From contig NZ_JAPDDP010000023.1 of NCBI RefSeq assembly GCF_027587195.1, positions 30,231 through 94,230 of the forward strand: a stretch of DNA of 64,000 nt, written 5' to 3'. Of the stretch, positions 42,191-52,544 are shown piece after piece; the stretch's first letter is position 1, and every line of letters starts with the position of its first letter. The notes beneath the pieces are model-generated. The model was not told the origin of the DNA. It saw nothing but the letters and a program-made list of their open reading frames with translations, and ran no database searches. A program made the position numbers and the translations under genes. The stretch is from Solirubrobacter phytolaccae. Lineage in GTDB: Bacteria > Actinomycetota > Thermoleophilia > Solirubrobacterales > Solirubrobacteraceae.

Positions 42191-44166
42191 TGCACGCCTC
42201 GCATCAGATAGGCCAGCGCGGTCGCCTCGCCCGAGGCCTTGTCCCCGCCTTCCCCGCCGTCCTTGCCGCCGCCCTTCGCGGCGGTCGACTCCGGGAAGAC
42301 GCGGTACGCGAGGTGCAGGATCTGGTCGACGGCCTTCGGCGCGAGCGCGTACGCGACCTCGCCGAACGTCCCGAGCTTGGTGTTGATCTGCTTCGGCTTG
42401 GCGCGGATCGCCTCGCAAACCAGGTCCGCGGCCTCCTCGGGGGAGATCGTCGGGAACGAGTCGTACATCTTCGTCGGCGCGATCATCGGAGTTCTAACGA
42501 GCGGCATGTGGATCGTCGTGAAGGTGACGTTGTCGCCGATCGTCTCCGAGCTGACCACGCGCGTGAACGCGTCCAGCGCCGACTTGGAGGCGACGTAGGC
42601 GCTGAAGCGCGGCGGGCTCGTCTGCACGCCGATCGAGGACACGTTGACGATGTGCCCGCCGCCCTGGTCGCGCATGTGCGGGAGCAGGCCGAGCATCAGC
42701 TTCACGGGGCTGAGGTAGTTCAGGTGGACCGTGCGCTCGTAGTCGTGGAAGCGGTCGTAGGAGAGCGCCACCGAGCGGCGGATCGAGCGCCCCGCGTTGT
42801 TGACGAGCATGTCGATCCGCGGGTGGTCGGCGAGCAGCTTCTCGACGAGGTCCTCGATCGCCTCGAAGTCGCTGAGGTCGCACGGCGCGACGTACGCCGT
42901 GCCGCCCGCGGCCTCGATCTCGGCCTTGACCTCCTCGAGCTTCTCCAGCGTGCGCGCGACGAGGATCGGGACGCCGCCGGCGGCCGCGATCTTCAGCGCC
43001 GCGGCGCGGCCGATGCCGGAGGACGCGCCCGTGATGATCACGGTCTTGCCGTTGACCGCGCCCTCGAACGAGTGGTCCTTGTAGAGGTCCGGGTCCAGGA
43101 CCCGCTCCCAGTAGTCCCACAGCTTGTGCGCGTAGGTCGGCAGCGAGGGGACGGTGATGGTGCTGTCGCGCAGCGCGCGCTGGGCGTCCCGCGAGTCGAA
43201 CCGGCACGTGAGCGCGATGTACTCCACGACCTCGTCCGGGATGCCGAGATCCGCGAGCAGGTTGCCGCGGATCTGCTTGAGCGCCGGCAGCTTGAGCGCG
43301 AACGACAGCACGCCCTTGGGCAGGTTCTGCAGCGCCCGGCGGTCGATCCGCATGACCGCGCGCGGCGCGTGCCCGGCCTCCGCGAACGTGTTGAGCACCT
43401 CGCCGACGCGCTGGCCCTTGGGGTCGACGATGTGGAACGTGTTGCTCTCGAGGTCTTCCTTGTGGGCGATGTGGTCGATCGCGGCGGCCACGTAGTCGAC
43501 CGGGACGATGTTCGTCCAGCCCCACTCGAGGCTGATCAGCGGGAACCACTCCGGCAGCGCGTGCCGGACCTTCTGGAGCAGCTTGAAGAAGTAGTACGGA
43601 CCGTCGATCTTGTCCATCTCGCCGGTCTTGGAGTTGCCGACGACGATGGACGGGCGGTAGATGCGCAGCGGGCTCTTCACGCGCTCGCGCACGAGCCGCT
43701 CGGACTCGAACTTGGTGCGGTGGTACGGGTGGGCCAGCTTCTGGCCCTCGTCGAACATGTCCTCGTTGAACGTGCCGTCGTCGTAGAGCCCGGCGACGGC
43801 GATCGAGGAGATGTGGTGGAAGCGGCCGACGTCGAGCCGGTTCGCGAGGTCCACCGCGTGCTGGGTGCCGCCGACGTTGATCTGCGTGTTGCTCGCCTCG
43901 TCGGCGGACATGTCGTAGATCGCCGCGAGGTGGAAGAAGTGGTCGATCTTCGGCAGCTCGGTCTCGACACCGAGGTTCGGCAGCGCGAGGTCGCCGAGCA
44001 CGGGCTTGATCCGGTCGGCCTGACCCCAGCCTTCCACGAGCGTCGCGAGCTTCTCGCGGGAGCCCTCGCGTACGAGGACGTAGATGTCACCTTCACGCTC
44101 GAGCAGGCGCTCGACCAGGTGGCGACCGATGAAGCCGGTGGCGCCAGTGACGAAATAGTTCGTCAA
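42184..44166 (-). CDS. Fatty acyl-CoA reductase (alcohol-forming), two SDR domains
   Basis: 660 residues, matching the length and layout of the Marinobacter-type bacterial fatty acyl-CoA reductase. The first half is an extended SDR (YFVTGATGFIGRHLVERLL, YHRTK as YxxxK, MDKIDGPYYFFKLLQKVRHA, NIVPVDYVAAAIDHIAH). The second is a classical SDR (TGASSGIGRAAALKIA, LVNNAGRSIRRSVALSYDRF, YVASK). The tail LAYLMRGVHW also matches that family. It would reduce fatty acyl-CoA to aldehyde and then alcohol, supplying wax-ester alcohols. A Gly/Lys-rich insert (AAKGGGKDGGEGGDK) precedes the tail. The epimerase overlaps its end; enoyl-CoA hydratase is 36 bases upstream. Confidence 0.9.
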   Translation of the reverse strand: MTNYFVTGATGFIGRHLVERLLEREGDIYVLVREGSREKLATLVEGWGQADRIKPVLGDLALPNLGVETELPKIDHFFHLAAIYDMSADEASNTQINVGGTQHAVDLANRLDVGRFHHISSIAVAGLYDDGTFNEDMFDEGQKLAHPYHRTKFESERLVRERVKSPLRIYRPSIVVGNSKTGEMDKIDGPYYFFKLLQKVRHALPEWFPLISLEWGWTNIVPVDYVAAAIDHIAHKEDLESNTFHIVDPKGQRVGEVLNTFAEAGHAPRAVMRIDRRALQNLPKGVLSFALKLPALKQIRGNLLADLGIPDEVVEYIALTCRFDSRDAQRALRDSTITVPSLPTYAHKLWDYWERVLDPDLYKDHSFEGAVNGKTVIITGASSGIGRAAALKIAAAGGVPILVARTLEKLEEVKAEIEAAGGTAYVAPCDLSDFEAIEDLVEKLLADHPRIDMLVNNAGRSIRRSVALSYDRFHDYERTVHLNYLSPVKLMLGLLPHMRDQGGGHIVNVSSIGVQTSPPRFSAYVASKSALDAFTRVVSSETIGDNVTFTTIHMPLVRTPMIAPTKMYDSFPTISPEEAADLVCEAIRAKPKQINTKLGTFGEVAYALAPKAVDQILHLAYRVFPESTAAKGGGKDGGEGGDKASGEATALAYLMRGVHW

Positions 44167-44202
44167 CGCTCTCTCCCTCCGTGACCGCTCACGGAGCGGA
44201 GC

Positions 44203-44931
44203 CTACTTTCTCTGGGCGAATCGCCGCGCACCGTCGTGCGCGGCGGTGAGTCGCTCGCGGCCGAGGGCGGCTTCCAGGGCGAGGCCCTGCTCGAGCGGGA
44301 GCGTCTCGCCTTCGAGCAGTGCGCGGCGGTCGCTGTTGGTCGTCGCGCGCGGGTGGGCGGCGATCTCCTCGGCCAGCGCGAGCGCGCGCGTGACGTGGTC
44401 GCCCGGGTCGACGAGGCGCGTGATCAGGCCGATCCACAGGGCTTCCTCCGCGTCGACGGTGCGGCCGGTGAGGACGAGGTCGAGCGCGCGGCCGGTGCCG
44501 ATCACGCGCGGGAGGCGCTGCGTGCCGCCGTCGATCAGCGGGACGCCCCAGCGGCGCTCGAGGCAGCCGAAGGTGGCGGTGGTGGTGGCGACGCGCAGGT
44601 CGCACCAGAGCGCGAGCTCGAGGCCGCCCGCGACGCAGTGCCCGGAGATCGCGGCGATCGTCGGCTTGGGCGAGAGCAGGCGCGTGAAGCCCATCGGGCC
44701 GCCGGGCGCGTCGGCGTCGAGCGTGTCGAGCGCCTTCAGGTCGGCGCCGGCGCAGAAGGCCTTCTCGCCCGCGCCGGTGAGGACCATGACGGCCGCGTCG
44801 TCGTCTTCGACGAACCGGTTGAAGGCGTCCAGCAACGCCTTCGCCGTGTCTCCGTCTACGGCGTTGTGCCGCTCCGGGCGGTCGATGGTGACGACCGCCG
44901 CGGTACCACTCCGCTCGTAGCGGACTACCAA
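44203..44931 (-). CDS. Enoyl-CoA hydratase/isomerase family protein
   Basis: 242 residues from TTG 44931 (MVVRYERSGTAAVVTIDRPE). Crotonase signatures: DRPERHNAVDG, GEKAFCAGADLKAL, the oxyanion-hole block ISGHCVAGGLELALWCDLRV, and RWGVPLIDGGTQRLPRVIG. The second catalytic glutamate position of hydratases reads DGGTQRL, so an isomerase or other crotonase reaction is possible. TTG overlaps the stop of the small membrane gene by a few bases. It probably belongs to the same lipid-metabolism transcript as the acyl-CoA reductase. Confidence 0.88.
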   Translation of the reverse strand: MVVRYERSGTAAVVTIDRPERHNAVDGDTAKALLDAFNRFVEDDDAAVMVLTGAGEKAFCAGADLKALDTLDADAPGGPMGFTRLLSPKPTIAAISGHCVAGGLELALWCDLRVATTTATFGCLERRWGVPLIDGGTQRLPRVIGTGRALDLVLTGRTVDAEEALWIGLITRLVDPGDHVTRALALAEEIAAHPRATTNSDRRALLEGETLPLEQGLALEAALGRERLTAAHDGARRFAQRK

Positions 44932-45203
44932 CCGCCGCGAAGATCCGCGCGGGCGCGGCGGGCCTTCTCGGCGTTCCAGCGGCGCAGGCGGCGGTTCTCG
45001 AGCCGGTGGTAGGCGATCGACAGCACGAGGATCAGGACGGGGAAGCCGCCGATGATCAGGAAGCCGGCCATCGTGACCACGCGGTCGTTCGTAAGGCCCC
45101 ACGTGCCCTCGCCGCCGTCCTTGCCGGGATACGCGAGCGCGGCGGGCGCGCTGAGCGCGAGCAGCCAGAGGGTGAGGAGCGCCGTACGGACCATGCGGGG
45201 CAT
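44925..45203 (-). CDS. Small membrane protein with signal peptide
   Basis: 92 residues. A signal peptide (VRTALLTLWLLALSAPAALA, cleavage before YPG), a short outside segment GKDGGEGTWGLTND, then one membrane helix (VTMAGFLIIGGFPVLILVLS) and a basic cytoplasmic tail (RRLRRWNAEKARRARADL). I do not recognise the family. The start may be ATG 45203 or ATG 45194. It is the first gene of the leftward enoyl-CoA hydratase-reductase-epimerase run. Confidence 0.75.
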   Translation of the reverse strand: MPRMVRTALLTLWLLALSAPAALAYPGKDGGEGTWGLTNDRVVTMAGFLIIGGFPVLILVLSIAYHRLENRRLRRWNAEKARRARADLRGGW

Positions 45204-45301
45204 GGTACCCCAGGGAATCCGCGAAGCGATTCCCCAAGCCGAAATGGGCACGCGCCGGCGAAGCCCGCCGCGCACATGAAGCGCCCCTATCCTCATCCGC
45301 G

Positions 45302-47180
45302 ATGGCTGTTGTGATCGCGTCTGATCTCGCCAAGGACATGGCGGGCGAGCCCCTGCTCCGGGGTGTGTCGTTCAAGCTCGAGCGCCGGGACCGGCTGACC
45401 CTGTCCGGGCGCAACGGCTCGGGCAAGACGACCCTGCTGCGCATGCTCGCGGGCGAGACCGGGATCGACGGCGGCGAGCTCGCCTTCACCAAGGGCGTGC
45501 GCGTGAAGCTGCACGACCAGCGCCCGCCGCGCGACCGTGACCTGACGCTGCGCGACTACGTGCTCGGCGGGTGCAAGGAGCTGATCGAGCTCGAGGAGGA
45601 GCTCACGGCGCTCGAGGGCAAGATGGCCGAGGGCGACATGGGCGTGTTCGACGCCTACTCGCGCGCGCAGACCCAGCTCGAGCACGCCGGCGGGTACAAC
45701 TGGCGCGAGGGCGTGAACTCGACGCTGCACGGGCTCGGGTTCCGCGACGCGCACATGGAGCGCTCGCTGTCGACGTTCTCCGGCGGTGAGCTCACCCGCG
45801 CGTCGCTGGCTCGCGCGCTCGCGGGCGACCCCGACCTGCTGCTCCTCGACGAGCCGACCAACCACCTCGACATCGAGTCGCTCGAGTGGCTGGAGGCGCA
45901 CCTGCAGCAGCTCGACGCCGCCGTCGTGCTCGTCGCGCACGACCGCTGGTTCCTCGAGGCCGTCGGCACGTCCGTGCTCGAGCTCGAGGGCGGGCGCTCG
46001 AAGTTCTTCAAAGGCACCTGGTACGGCTGGCGGGCCGAGAAGGCCCAGCGCGAGCTGGCCCTGGGCCGCGCGATCGAGAAGCAGGAGGCGGAGATCGCCA
46101 AGCTCCAGCGCTTCGTCGACCGCTTCAGCGCCGGCACGCGCTCCAAGCAGGCCTCCTCGCGCGCGAAGAAGCTCGAGAAGATGGACAAGCTCACGACCGA
46201 CCCGAAGGACAGCAAGGGCCTCGGGTTCGCGTTCAAGCCGCCGGAGCGTTCCGGGCGGGTGATCTTCGAGCTCGAGGACGGCACGCTGAAGATCGGGGAG
46301 CGCACGCTGCTGCACGATGCCGAGATGTGGCTCGAGCGCGGCGAGCACGTGTCGCTCGTCGGCGCGAACGGCTCCGGCAAGTCCACGCTCATCTCGGCGC
46401 TGACCGGCAAGCGCGAGCTCGACGCCGGCAAGCTGCGTCGCGGGCACAACGTCAACCTCGGGCTGCTCGCCCAGCACGCGGAGGAGTTCCAGCAGGGACG
46501 CACCGTGCTGGAGGCCTGCGTCCGCGCGACTAAGCTCACGCCCAACAACGCGCGGTCGCTGCTCGGCAAGTTCCTGTTCAGCGGTGAGGACGCGGAGAAG
46601 CCGCTCGACGGGCTCAGCGGCGGTGAGCGTCAACGGCTGTCGCTCGCGATCCTCGTCAGCAGCGGCGCCAACGTCCTGATCCTCGACGAGCCGACCAACC
46701 ACCTGGACCTGGAGAGCCGCGAGGCGCTGGAAGCCGCGCTGCAGCAGTTCCAGGGCGCGCTCGTGTTGGTGTCGCACGACCGCGCGCTGCTCGACGCCGT
46801 CGGCACGCGCACCGTCGCGCTCGAGGATCAGACGTTGCACTCCTACGTCGGCGGCTGGCCCGAGTACGTGCGCGTGCGCGAGGAGCGCGCGGACGCCGCG
46901 AAGTCCGCCAAGCAGGCGAAGAAGTCCGCGCCGGCGAAGGCCGCCGCCGCGGCCGCTCCGACGCCGGCCGCCAAGCCCGTGGCCCGGTCCAAGAACGAGC
47001 AGGCCAAGGCCAAGAAGCTCGAGTCGCAGATCGAGAAGGCCGAGGCCGCGCTCGCCGCGCTCGAGGCGGAGCTCGCCGACCCGTCAGCGTGGAACGACCC
47101 GCGCTCGGCCGCCAAGTCCACCGAGCGCCACACCGAGGCCAAGAAGACGCTCGAGGCGCTGTACGCCCAGTGGGAGACGG

Positions 47181-47191
<11 letters not shown>
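45302..47191 (+). CDS. ABC-F family ATPase
   Basis: 629 residues, soluble, with two nucleotide-binding domains. First: Walker A GRNGSGKTT, signature FSGGELTR, Walker B LLLLDEPTNHLD. Second: GANGSGKST, LSGGERQR, LILDEPTNHLD. Between them is the ABC-F linker (RFVDRFSAGTRSKQASSRAK), and at the end an Ala/Lys-rich spacer plus coiled coil (KAKKLESQIEKAEAALAALE), as in Uup/YheS. ABC-F proteins act on ribosomes, relieving stalls or protecting from antibiotics. The thioesterase start lies inside its last codons. Confidence 0.93.
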
Positions 47192-47600
<409 letters not shown>

Positions 47601-47633
47601 CTGGGGAGCGATCCGGGTACAGGCGCGGTCGCC

Positions 47634-49007
47634 ATGCGTTATGCCGCCCCGCTCATCGTGCTGTTGACCTGGTTGTTCGCCGCCCCCGCGAGCGCGGCCG
47701 TCGTGCCCGGACACGTGACGATGGTCAGCGAGCGAGGAGAGTCGATCGGCAAGGGCGCGCACCGGCTTTACGACACCGCCGAGGGCGACTGGGTGGGCGC
47801 GACGGTGGCCGACGACGGGAACGCGATCGACGTGTTCGTCAACGGCGGGCCCGAGGGCGACAACTTCGACCTCGAGTTCGGGGCCAAGCGGGGTGAGCCT
47901 CTGGTGCCGGGCGTCTACACCGGCGCGGAGAACTTCGGCGACCCGGCCAAGCCGAAGATCCAGATCCACGGCGACGGTCGCGCGTGCAACTTCGCGAGCG
48001 GCTCGTTCGAGGTGCGCGAGCTCGCGATCGGCGCGGACGGGACCGTCCAGCGCGCGTGGATCCTGTACGAGCAGGTCTGCGAGCAGGGTCGCCAGCGGCT
48101 GTTCGGCGAGGTCCGGATCGGCGCGCCGGCGGCTGTCGGGCCGCAGGTGATGCCGACCATCGCGCGCTTCCCCGCGGTCGACGTCGGCTGGGGCGGGCCC
48201 ACCGTGCAGGTGGTCGCCAAGCCGGCGGCGGGCGGGCGGATCGTGCGCGCGGAGCTGGCCGGCGCCGCGGCCGCGGACTTCGTCGTGCGCGACGATCGCT
48301 GCTCGGGCGCGACCGTGGCGACCGGCACGGCGTGCGAGGTGTGGGTGCGCTTCATGCCCAAGTCGGCGGGGACGCGGCTCGCGACGCTGCGGGTGACGGA
48401 CGCCGCGGGCGGGACGACCGACGTGCCGGTGCAGGGCTTCGCCTACGGCGGCCAGCGGTCGTTCGTCATCGACAGCGACCCGTTGGGCAACCGGTACGCG
48501 TACGGCGCCGAGGCGTACTCGGACGCGCGCTGGGCGGACGTCGACGGACCGCGCCGCGGCCTGAACGTGAGCGTCATCGACGCCGAGGACCGCAACTGGA
48601 ACCTGCACCTGACGGGCGCGCCGCTCGAGGCCGGGCGCACGTACAGCGGCGGGATCGAGCTGTACGCGCTCGGCTGGTGCGAGCGGCACGGCGGGACGTT
48701 CACCGTGCACGAGCTGACCTATGACGCGGACGGCGTGCGTACGCTCGACATCTCGTTCGACCACCACTGCCAGGACAACCCGAACGGGACGCGCGGGCGC
48801 GTGAAGTGGCGGGCGGGCGACACGACGCCGCCCGCGCCGTGGATGGTCGCGCGGGTCGGCGCGACCGATCGCGCGGCCGTGGTGGCGGGGCCGCCCGCGC
48901 CGGCCGTGACGGCCGCAGCGCGCGACGTCGACGGTGACGGTGGTCAGCGAGCCCGGCGACTACATCGGGGCGGGTGTGGCGCGCACGTTCGACGCGAGCG
49001 CGGGTGA
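47634..49007 (+). CDS. Exported tandem-domain protein, first part of a frameshifted gene
   Basis: Begins with a signal peptide (MRYAAPLIVLLTWLFAAPAS, cleavage near ASA-AV). Next come a beta-rich module starting VTMVSERGESIGKG, a middle Ig-like section with TDVPVQGFAYGG, and a third section ending PPAPWMVARVG. Residues after about 430 (from DGDGGQRARRLHR) are unlike the rest and arginine-rich. The next frame resumes the pattern with VTVVSEPGDYIGAG, a second copy of the first module. One indel near 48925-48940 would join both into a single protein of about 1,010 residues. Sequencing error, real inactivation or recoding are all possible. Function unknown; presumably cell-surface. Confidence 0.7.
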   Translation: MRYAAPLIVLLTWLFAAPASAAVVPGHVTMVSERGESIGKGAHRLYDTAEGDWVGATVADDGNAIDVFVNGGPEGDNFDLEFGAKRGEPLVPGVYTGAENFGDPAKPKIQIHGDGRACNFASGSFEVRELAIGADGTVQRAWILYEQVCEQGRQRLFGEVRIGAPAAVGPQVMPTIARFPAVDVGWGGPTVQVVAKPAAGGRIVRAELAGAAAADFVVRDDRCSGATVATGTACEVWVRFMPKSAGTRLATLRVTDAAGGTTDVPVQGFAYGGQRSFVIDSDPLGNRYAYGAEAYSDARWADVDGPRRGLNVSVIDAEDRNWNLHLTGAPLEAGRTYSGGIELYALGWCERHGGTFTVHELTYDADGVRTLDISFDHHCQDNPNGTRGRVKWRAGDTTPPAPWMVARVGATDRAAVVAGPPAPAVTAAARDVDGDGGQRARRLHRGGCGAHVRRERG

Positions 49008-50670
49008 CTTCTTCCAGCCGCGCCTGCGTCCTGACGGCGCGCTGGACCTCGTGGTCGAAGGCGGCCCGTACGACGAGATCTTCTTCTTCACGCTCGCCGC
49101 GCCCAACGGCGAGCCGCTCGTGCCCGGCGTGTACGCGCGGGCAGGGCGCAGCTACGTGCGTGGGCGGCCGGAGATCGACATCTGGAGCGAGCCGCGCGCG
49201 TGCGAGGCCGTCGGCGAGTTCGAGGTGCGCGACATCGCCGTCGCGCCGGACGGGACGGTCGAGCGCGCCTGGATCATCTTCCGCCAGAACTGCGAGCACG
49301 AGCCGTCGATGTTCGGCGAGATCCGGATCGGCCAGCCCGCCGCAACCGGGCCGCGGGCGGTGCCCGGGTTCGTGCGCTGGCCGGCGGTCGACGTGGGGGA
49401 GACGGGTCGCAACGTGCCCGTGCGCGTGGCGCCCGCGGGTGGGCGGATCGAGGCCGTCGAGGTGATCGGCGCCGGCGCGAGCGACTTCCCGGTGCGCACG
49501 AACGGCTGCGCCGCCGCGGCGGCTCCGTGCACCGTGACGCTCGGGTACAAGGCGGCCGCGCCCGGGACCCAGCGCGCGTGGCTGCGGATCACCGACAGCA
49601 CGGGTGCGCGGACCGACGTGCCGCTCCAGGGCTTCGCCTACGGCGGCGAGACGGGCGTGACGATGACCTGGCCCGGCTACGGCACGTCGAGCCTCGGGCC
49701 CGACGCGTCCTGGCTCCTCGAGGTCAACCGCACCCGCGCCCGGATCGACGTCGAGGGCGAGGATGACTCCACGCGCAGGAACTTCCGCTTCGAGCCGTCG
49801 AGCGGCGACATCCTCGCGCCCGGCACGACCTACTCCAGCCCGTTCACCAGCTTCGGACCCGCGTTCAGCCAGGCCAGCGGCGGCTCCGCGTGCTCGGGCC
49901 CCGGCAGCTACACGGTGCACGACCTCAACATCCTCCGCGGCGAGCTCAAGTCGCTGTGGATCTCGTTCAAGCGCGACTGCGGCCCGTACGTGGAGGGCAC
50001 GATCAAGTTCCGCCTGGGCGATCGGACGCCGCTCGCGCCGTGGCTCGTCTCCGGGCCGGTGACCGACACGGGCCTCGCCCCGGGCGCGGAGCCGACCCCG
50101 ACGCCCACGCCGACGGCGACGCCCACGGCGACCGCGACCGTGACACCCACGGCAACGGCGACCACGACCGCCACGGCGACGCCCACCGCGACCGCGACCG
50201 CGACGGCCACGGTGACTGCGACGCCCACGGCGACGGCGACGGCGACTGCGACGCCCGCGGCCACGACGCCCACGCCCGTGGCGATCGCGACGCCCGAGCC
50301 GACGGCCCTCCCCGCGCCCGACTCACGCGCCCGCGGGGCGGACGCGGCTCCGTTGTCCTCGTCGCGCACGTCAGCGGTCGAGCGTGCGGCCGCCCGGGTC
50401 CTCGCGAGCCAGCGCCGGCTGTCGGCCGCCGTCAAGCGGCTGAGCCCACGGCGCGTCGCCGCCGTGCGCAGCGCCAGCCGCCGGCTCGGCGTGGACCTTC
50501 GCGCGCACCGCGCGGCGCTCGTCGCGGCGGGGGCGAGCACGCGCGCCGTCGACCGGCAGCTCGCCGCCAACCTGACCCTCCAACGACAGCTGCGCCGCTA
50601 CGAGCGCGGCAAGGACCGGCCCGCGGCGGCGAAGGCCATCGCCCGTGCCGCGAGCCGGATCTCCGCCTAG
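48934..50670 (+). pseudogene. Second part of the frameshifted exported protein, with Thr/Pro/Ala-rich linker and helical tail
   Basis: 578 codons without a signal peptide or ribosome binding site of its own, so it is best read as the continuation of the gene at 47634. Residues 1-350 repeat the modules of the first part (VTVVSEPGDYIGAG, FVRWPAVDVGETG, TDVPLQGFAYGGETG, LAPWLVSGPV). Residues about 385-455 are a low-complexity linker of TP and TA steps, typical of wall-spanning spacers. The last 110 residues are basic helices (VERAAARVLASQRRLSAAVK), perhaps a coiled coil. The TAG is shared with the convergent PilZ gene (CTAG). Confidence 0.7.
50089..50290. repeat. Degenerate repeats coding for the Thr/Pro/Ala linker
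   Basis: Runs of ACGCCCACGGCGACG-like 6- and 15-base units encode PTPTPTPTATPTATATVTPT and so on. Such tracts change length easily, so this stretch may vary between strains. Confidence 0.75.
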
Positions 50671-51305
50671 AACTCGACGAGCTGGAGCGCTTCGCGCCGG
50701 CGGCGCAGGAACTCGCGGTTGTGGTCGACGACGATCCGGCCGAGCTGGGCGCGCGCGGTGCGCTCGTCGAGGTCGAACTGCATCGCGAGCTCGCCGGGCG
50801 TGACGCGCACGACGCGCGCGACGGCCTTGACCGGCGGCGCGTCCGGGTCGACGTCGATCGAGACGTGCAGGTCGTCGCCGACGTTCGCCCGTAGCGGCGT
50901 GGTCGCGAGGACGCCGTCCGCGCTCACGTCGACGCTGCGCCCGGTCACGACCTCGGTCGAGTTCATGTGCCCGATCCGCATCCGGTAGTCGGCCTTGATG
51001 CGGGTCGCGCTGCGTCGGTTGAGCCCGATCCCGTCGGCGACGGTGAAGCGCACGTCGCCGGTGTCGCGACGGTGCACGAGCGTGCCTTTGAGCGCCATCA
51101 GCCCGCTGTCCGTGGGATAGGTGACGAGCGACCCGCGTACGACCGCAGGCAGGCGTGCCTGGTCGGCCAGGTCGACGAACTCGAGGGCCGCGGTCGCGCC
51201 GACGATGGCGACGACCTGGGCGTCGAAGACGTCCAGCGTGCGCGCTTCGCGCGCTTCGAACGGGACGTTGACGGTGACGAAGTCGAACTCGGACAGGCGG
51301 TTCAT
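50667..51305 (-). CDS. PilZ-domain c-di-GMP effector
   Basis: 212 residues. An N-terminal YcgR-like beta domain (VPFEAREARTLDVFDAQVVA...TLVHRRDTGDVRF) is followed by PilZ with both c-di-GMP motifs: RRSATR (RxxxR) and DVSADG (D/NxSxxG). The tail is charged and helical. PilZ proteins change activity when they bind c-di-GMP and act on motility, secretion or polysaccharide machines. It is downstream of PAS-EAL, GGDEF and protease genes reading the same way, so writer, eraser and receptor are grouped. Confidence 0.9.
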   Translation of the reverse strand: MNRLSEFDFVTVNVPFEAREARTLDVFDAQVVAIVGATAALEFVDLADQARLPAVVRGSLVTYPTDSGLMALKGTLVHRRDTGDVRFTVADGIGLNRRSATRIKADYRMRIGHMNSTEVVTGRSVDVSADGVLATTPLRANVGDDLHVSIDVDPDAPPVKAVARVVRVTPGELAMQFDLDERTARAQLGRIVVDHNREFLRRRREALQLVEF

Positions 51306-51347
51306 GGCTGGCTCGGATCTCGAAGGGGAGGAGGTGTCAGGAACGCA

Positions 51348-52508
51348 TCAGCGGGCGCTGTAGCGGAGCGTGTCGGAGAGCGGCGCGGGCCGCCCGATGT
51401 GGTAGCCCTGGCCGTAGTCGACGCCGAGCTCGCACAGCAGCGCGAGCGTCTCCGCGTCTTCCACGCCCTCGGCGACGGTCTTCTGGCCGAACCCGCGCGC
51501 GAGCGAGACCACCGCGCGCACGACGTGCTGGCTGGCCGGGTTCTGCGGCAGGTCGCGCACGAAGTCGATGTCGATCTTCAGGTAGTCCACGGGCAGCCGC
51601 TTCAGGTAGGTGAAGCCGCCGTAGCCCGTCCCGAAGTCGTCGAGCGCGACGCGGCAGCCGAGGCGCTTGACGCGCTCGACGAACACGCACGCCGCCGCCT
51701 CGTCCTTGAGCAGCGCCGTCTCGGTGATCTCGAACACGATCAGCGACGGCTCCGCGCCGACCGCGGCGAGCTGGCGCGCAACGAACCCGTACAGGCTCGG
51801 ATCGCCGAGCGAGTGCGCCGACAGGTTGATCTCGACGGGGTGGCCGGCGCGCGCGATCCGCGCGGCCTGCGTGATCACCCAGCGGTCGATCTCGGCGATG
51901 ATCCCGTGCTGCTCGGCCGCCGGCAGGAAGAGCCCGGGCGGCACGAGCGCACCGTTGCGGTCCCGCATGCGGATCAGCAGCTCGTGTTGCACCGTCAGGC
52001 CGGTCACGACGTCCACGATCGGCTGCGCGTGCAGTTCGAAGCGGTCGTCGTCGAGCGCCTCGAGGCAGCGCCCGTACCAGAGCGCCGACTCGCGTTCGCG
52101 CTGGACCTGCATCGCCCGTGACTTGCGCTCGGTGACGTCGGTGCCGGCGGCGTAGATCCGCTCGCCGTCGGCGTAGCCCGTCCAGCGCAGCCACCGGAAC
52201 GTGCCGTCGGCGCGCCGGCAGCGCACCTCGAGCGGCTCCACCTCGGCCCACGCGCCGGCCGTGCCGGTCGTGTGCGCCCGGAAGTGCACGCGCGCCTCTT
52301 CGTGGTCGTCGCTATGGATCAGGTCGAGGAGCCCGAGCTTGGAGAGCTCCTCGCGGGAGTAGCCGAGCAGAAGCTCCCACGCCGGGTTGGCGTCCAGCAG
52401 TCGACCGTCTTGGTCGGCAATGCACAGGAGATCGCTCGACAGGCGCCAGAACACGGATGCCTCTGGCCTGGCCTCCGCCGCCGGGGGCGGGATCAACGTT
52501 GCTGACAT
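51348..52508 (-). CDS. PAS-EAL cyclic-di-GMP phosphodiesterase
   Basis: 386 residues. A PAS domain (FWRLSSDLLCIADQDGRLLD, NPAWELLLGYSREELSKLG, with PAC part DGTFRWLRW) precedes an EAL domain. The signature is ELLIRM (EAL read as ELL), with ENLS-like [37 protein letters not shown] and VAEGVED. The glutamate, asparagine and DDFG aspartates needed for metal binding and hydrolysis are present, so it is probably active. Start ATG 52508 has GAGG nine bases upstream; GTG 52526 is possible. Gaps of 36-42 bases tie it to its neighbours. Confidence 0.92.
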   Translation of the reverse strand: MSATLIPPPAAEARPEASVFWRLSSDLLCIADQDGRLLDANPAWELLLGYSREELSKLGLLDLIHSDDHEEARVHFRAHTTGTAGAWAEVEPLEVRCRRADGTFRWLRWTGYADGERIYAAGTDVTERKSRAMQVQRERESALWYGRCLEALDDDRFELHAQPIVDVVTGLTVQHELLIRMRDRNGALVPPGLFLPAAEQHGIIAEIDRWVITQAARIARAGHPVEINLSAHSLGDPSLYGFVARQLAAVGAEPSLIVFEITETALLKDEAAACVFVERVKRLGCRVALDDFGTGYGGFTYLKRLPVDYLKIDIDFVRDLPQNPASQHVVRAVVSLARGFGQKTVAEGVEDAETLALLCELGVDYGQGYHIGRPAPLSDTLRYSAR

Positions 52509-52544
52509 GTCGTGATGCCTCGGCACTTCGTGGAATGGTCAGGA

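Noticed and set aside
45655..46569. Leftward serine-rich frames opposite the ABC-F gene
   Set aside because: Low-complexity antisense; the rightward frame carries two complete ATPase domains.
50089..50290. Repeats as minisatellite or CRISPR-like element
   Set aside because: They are in-frame codons of a Thr/Pro/Ala linker without spacers.
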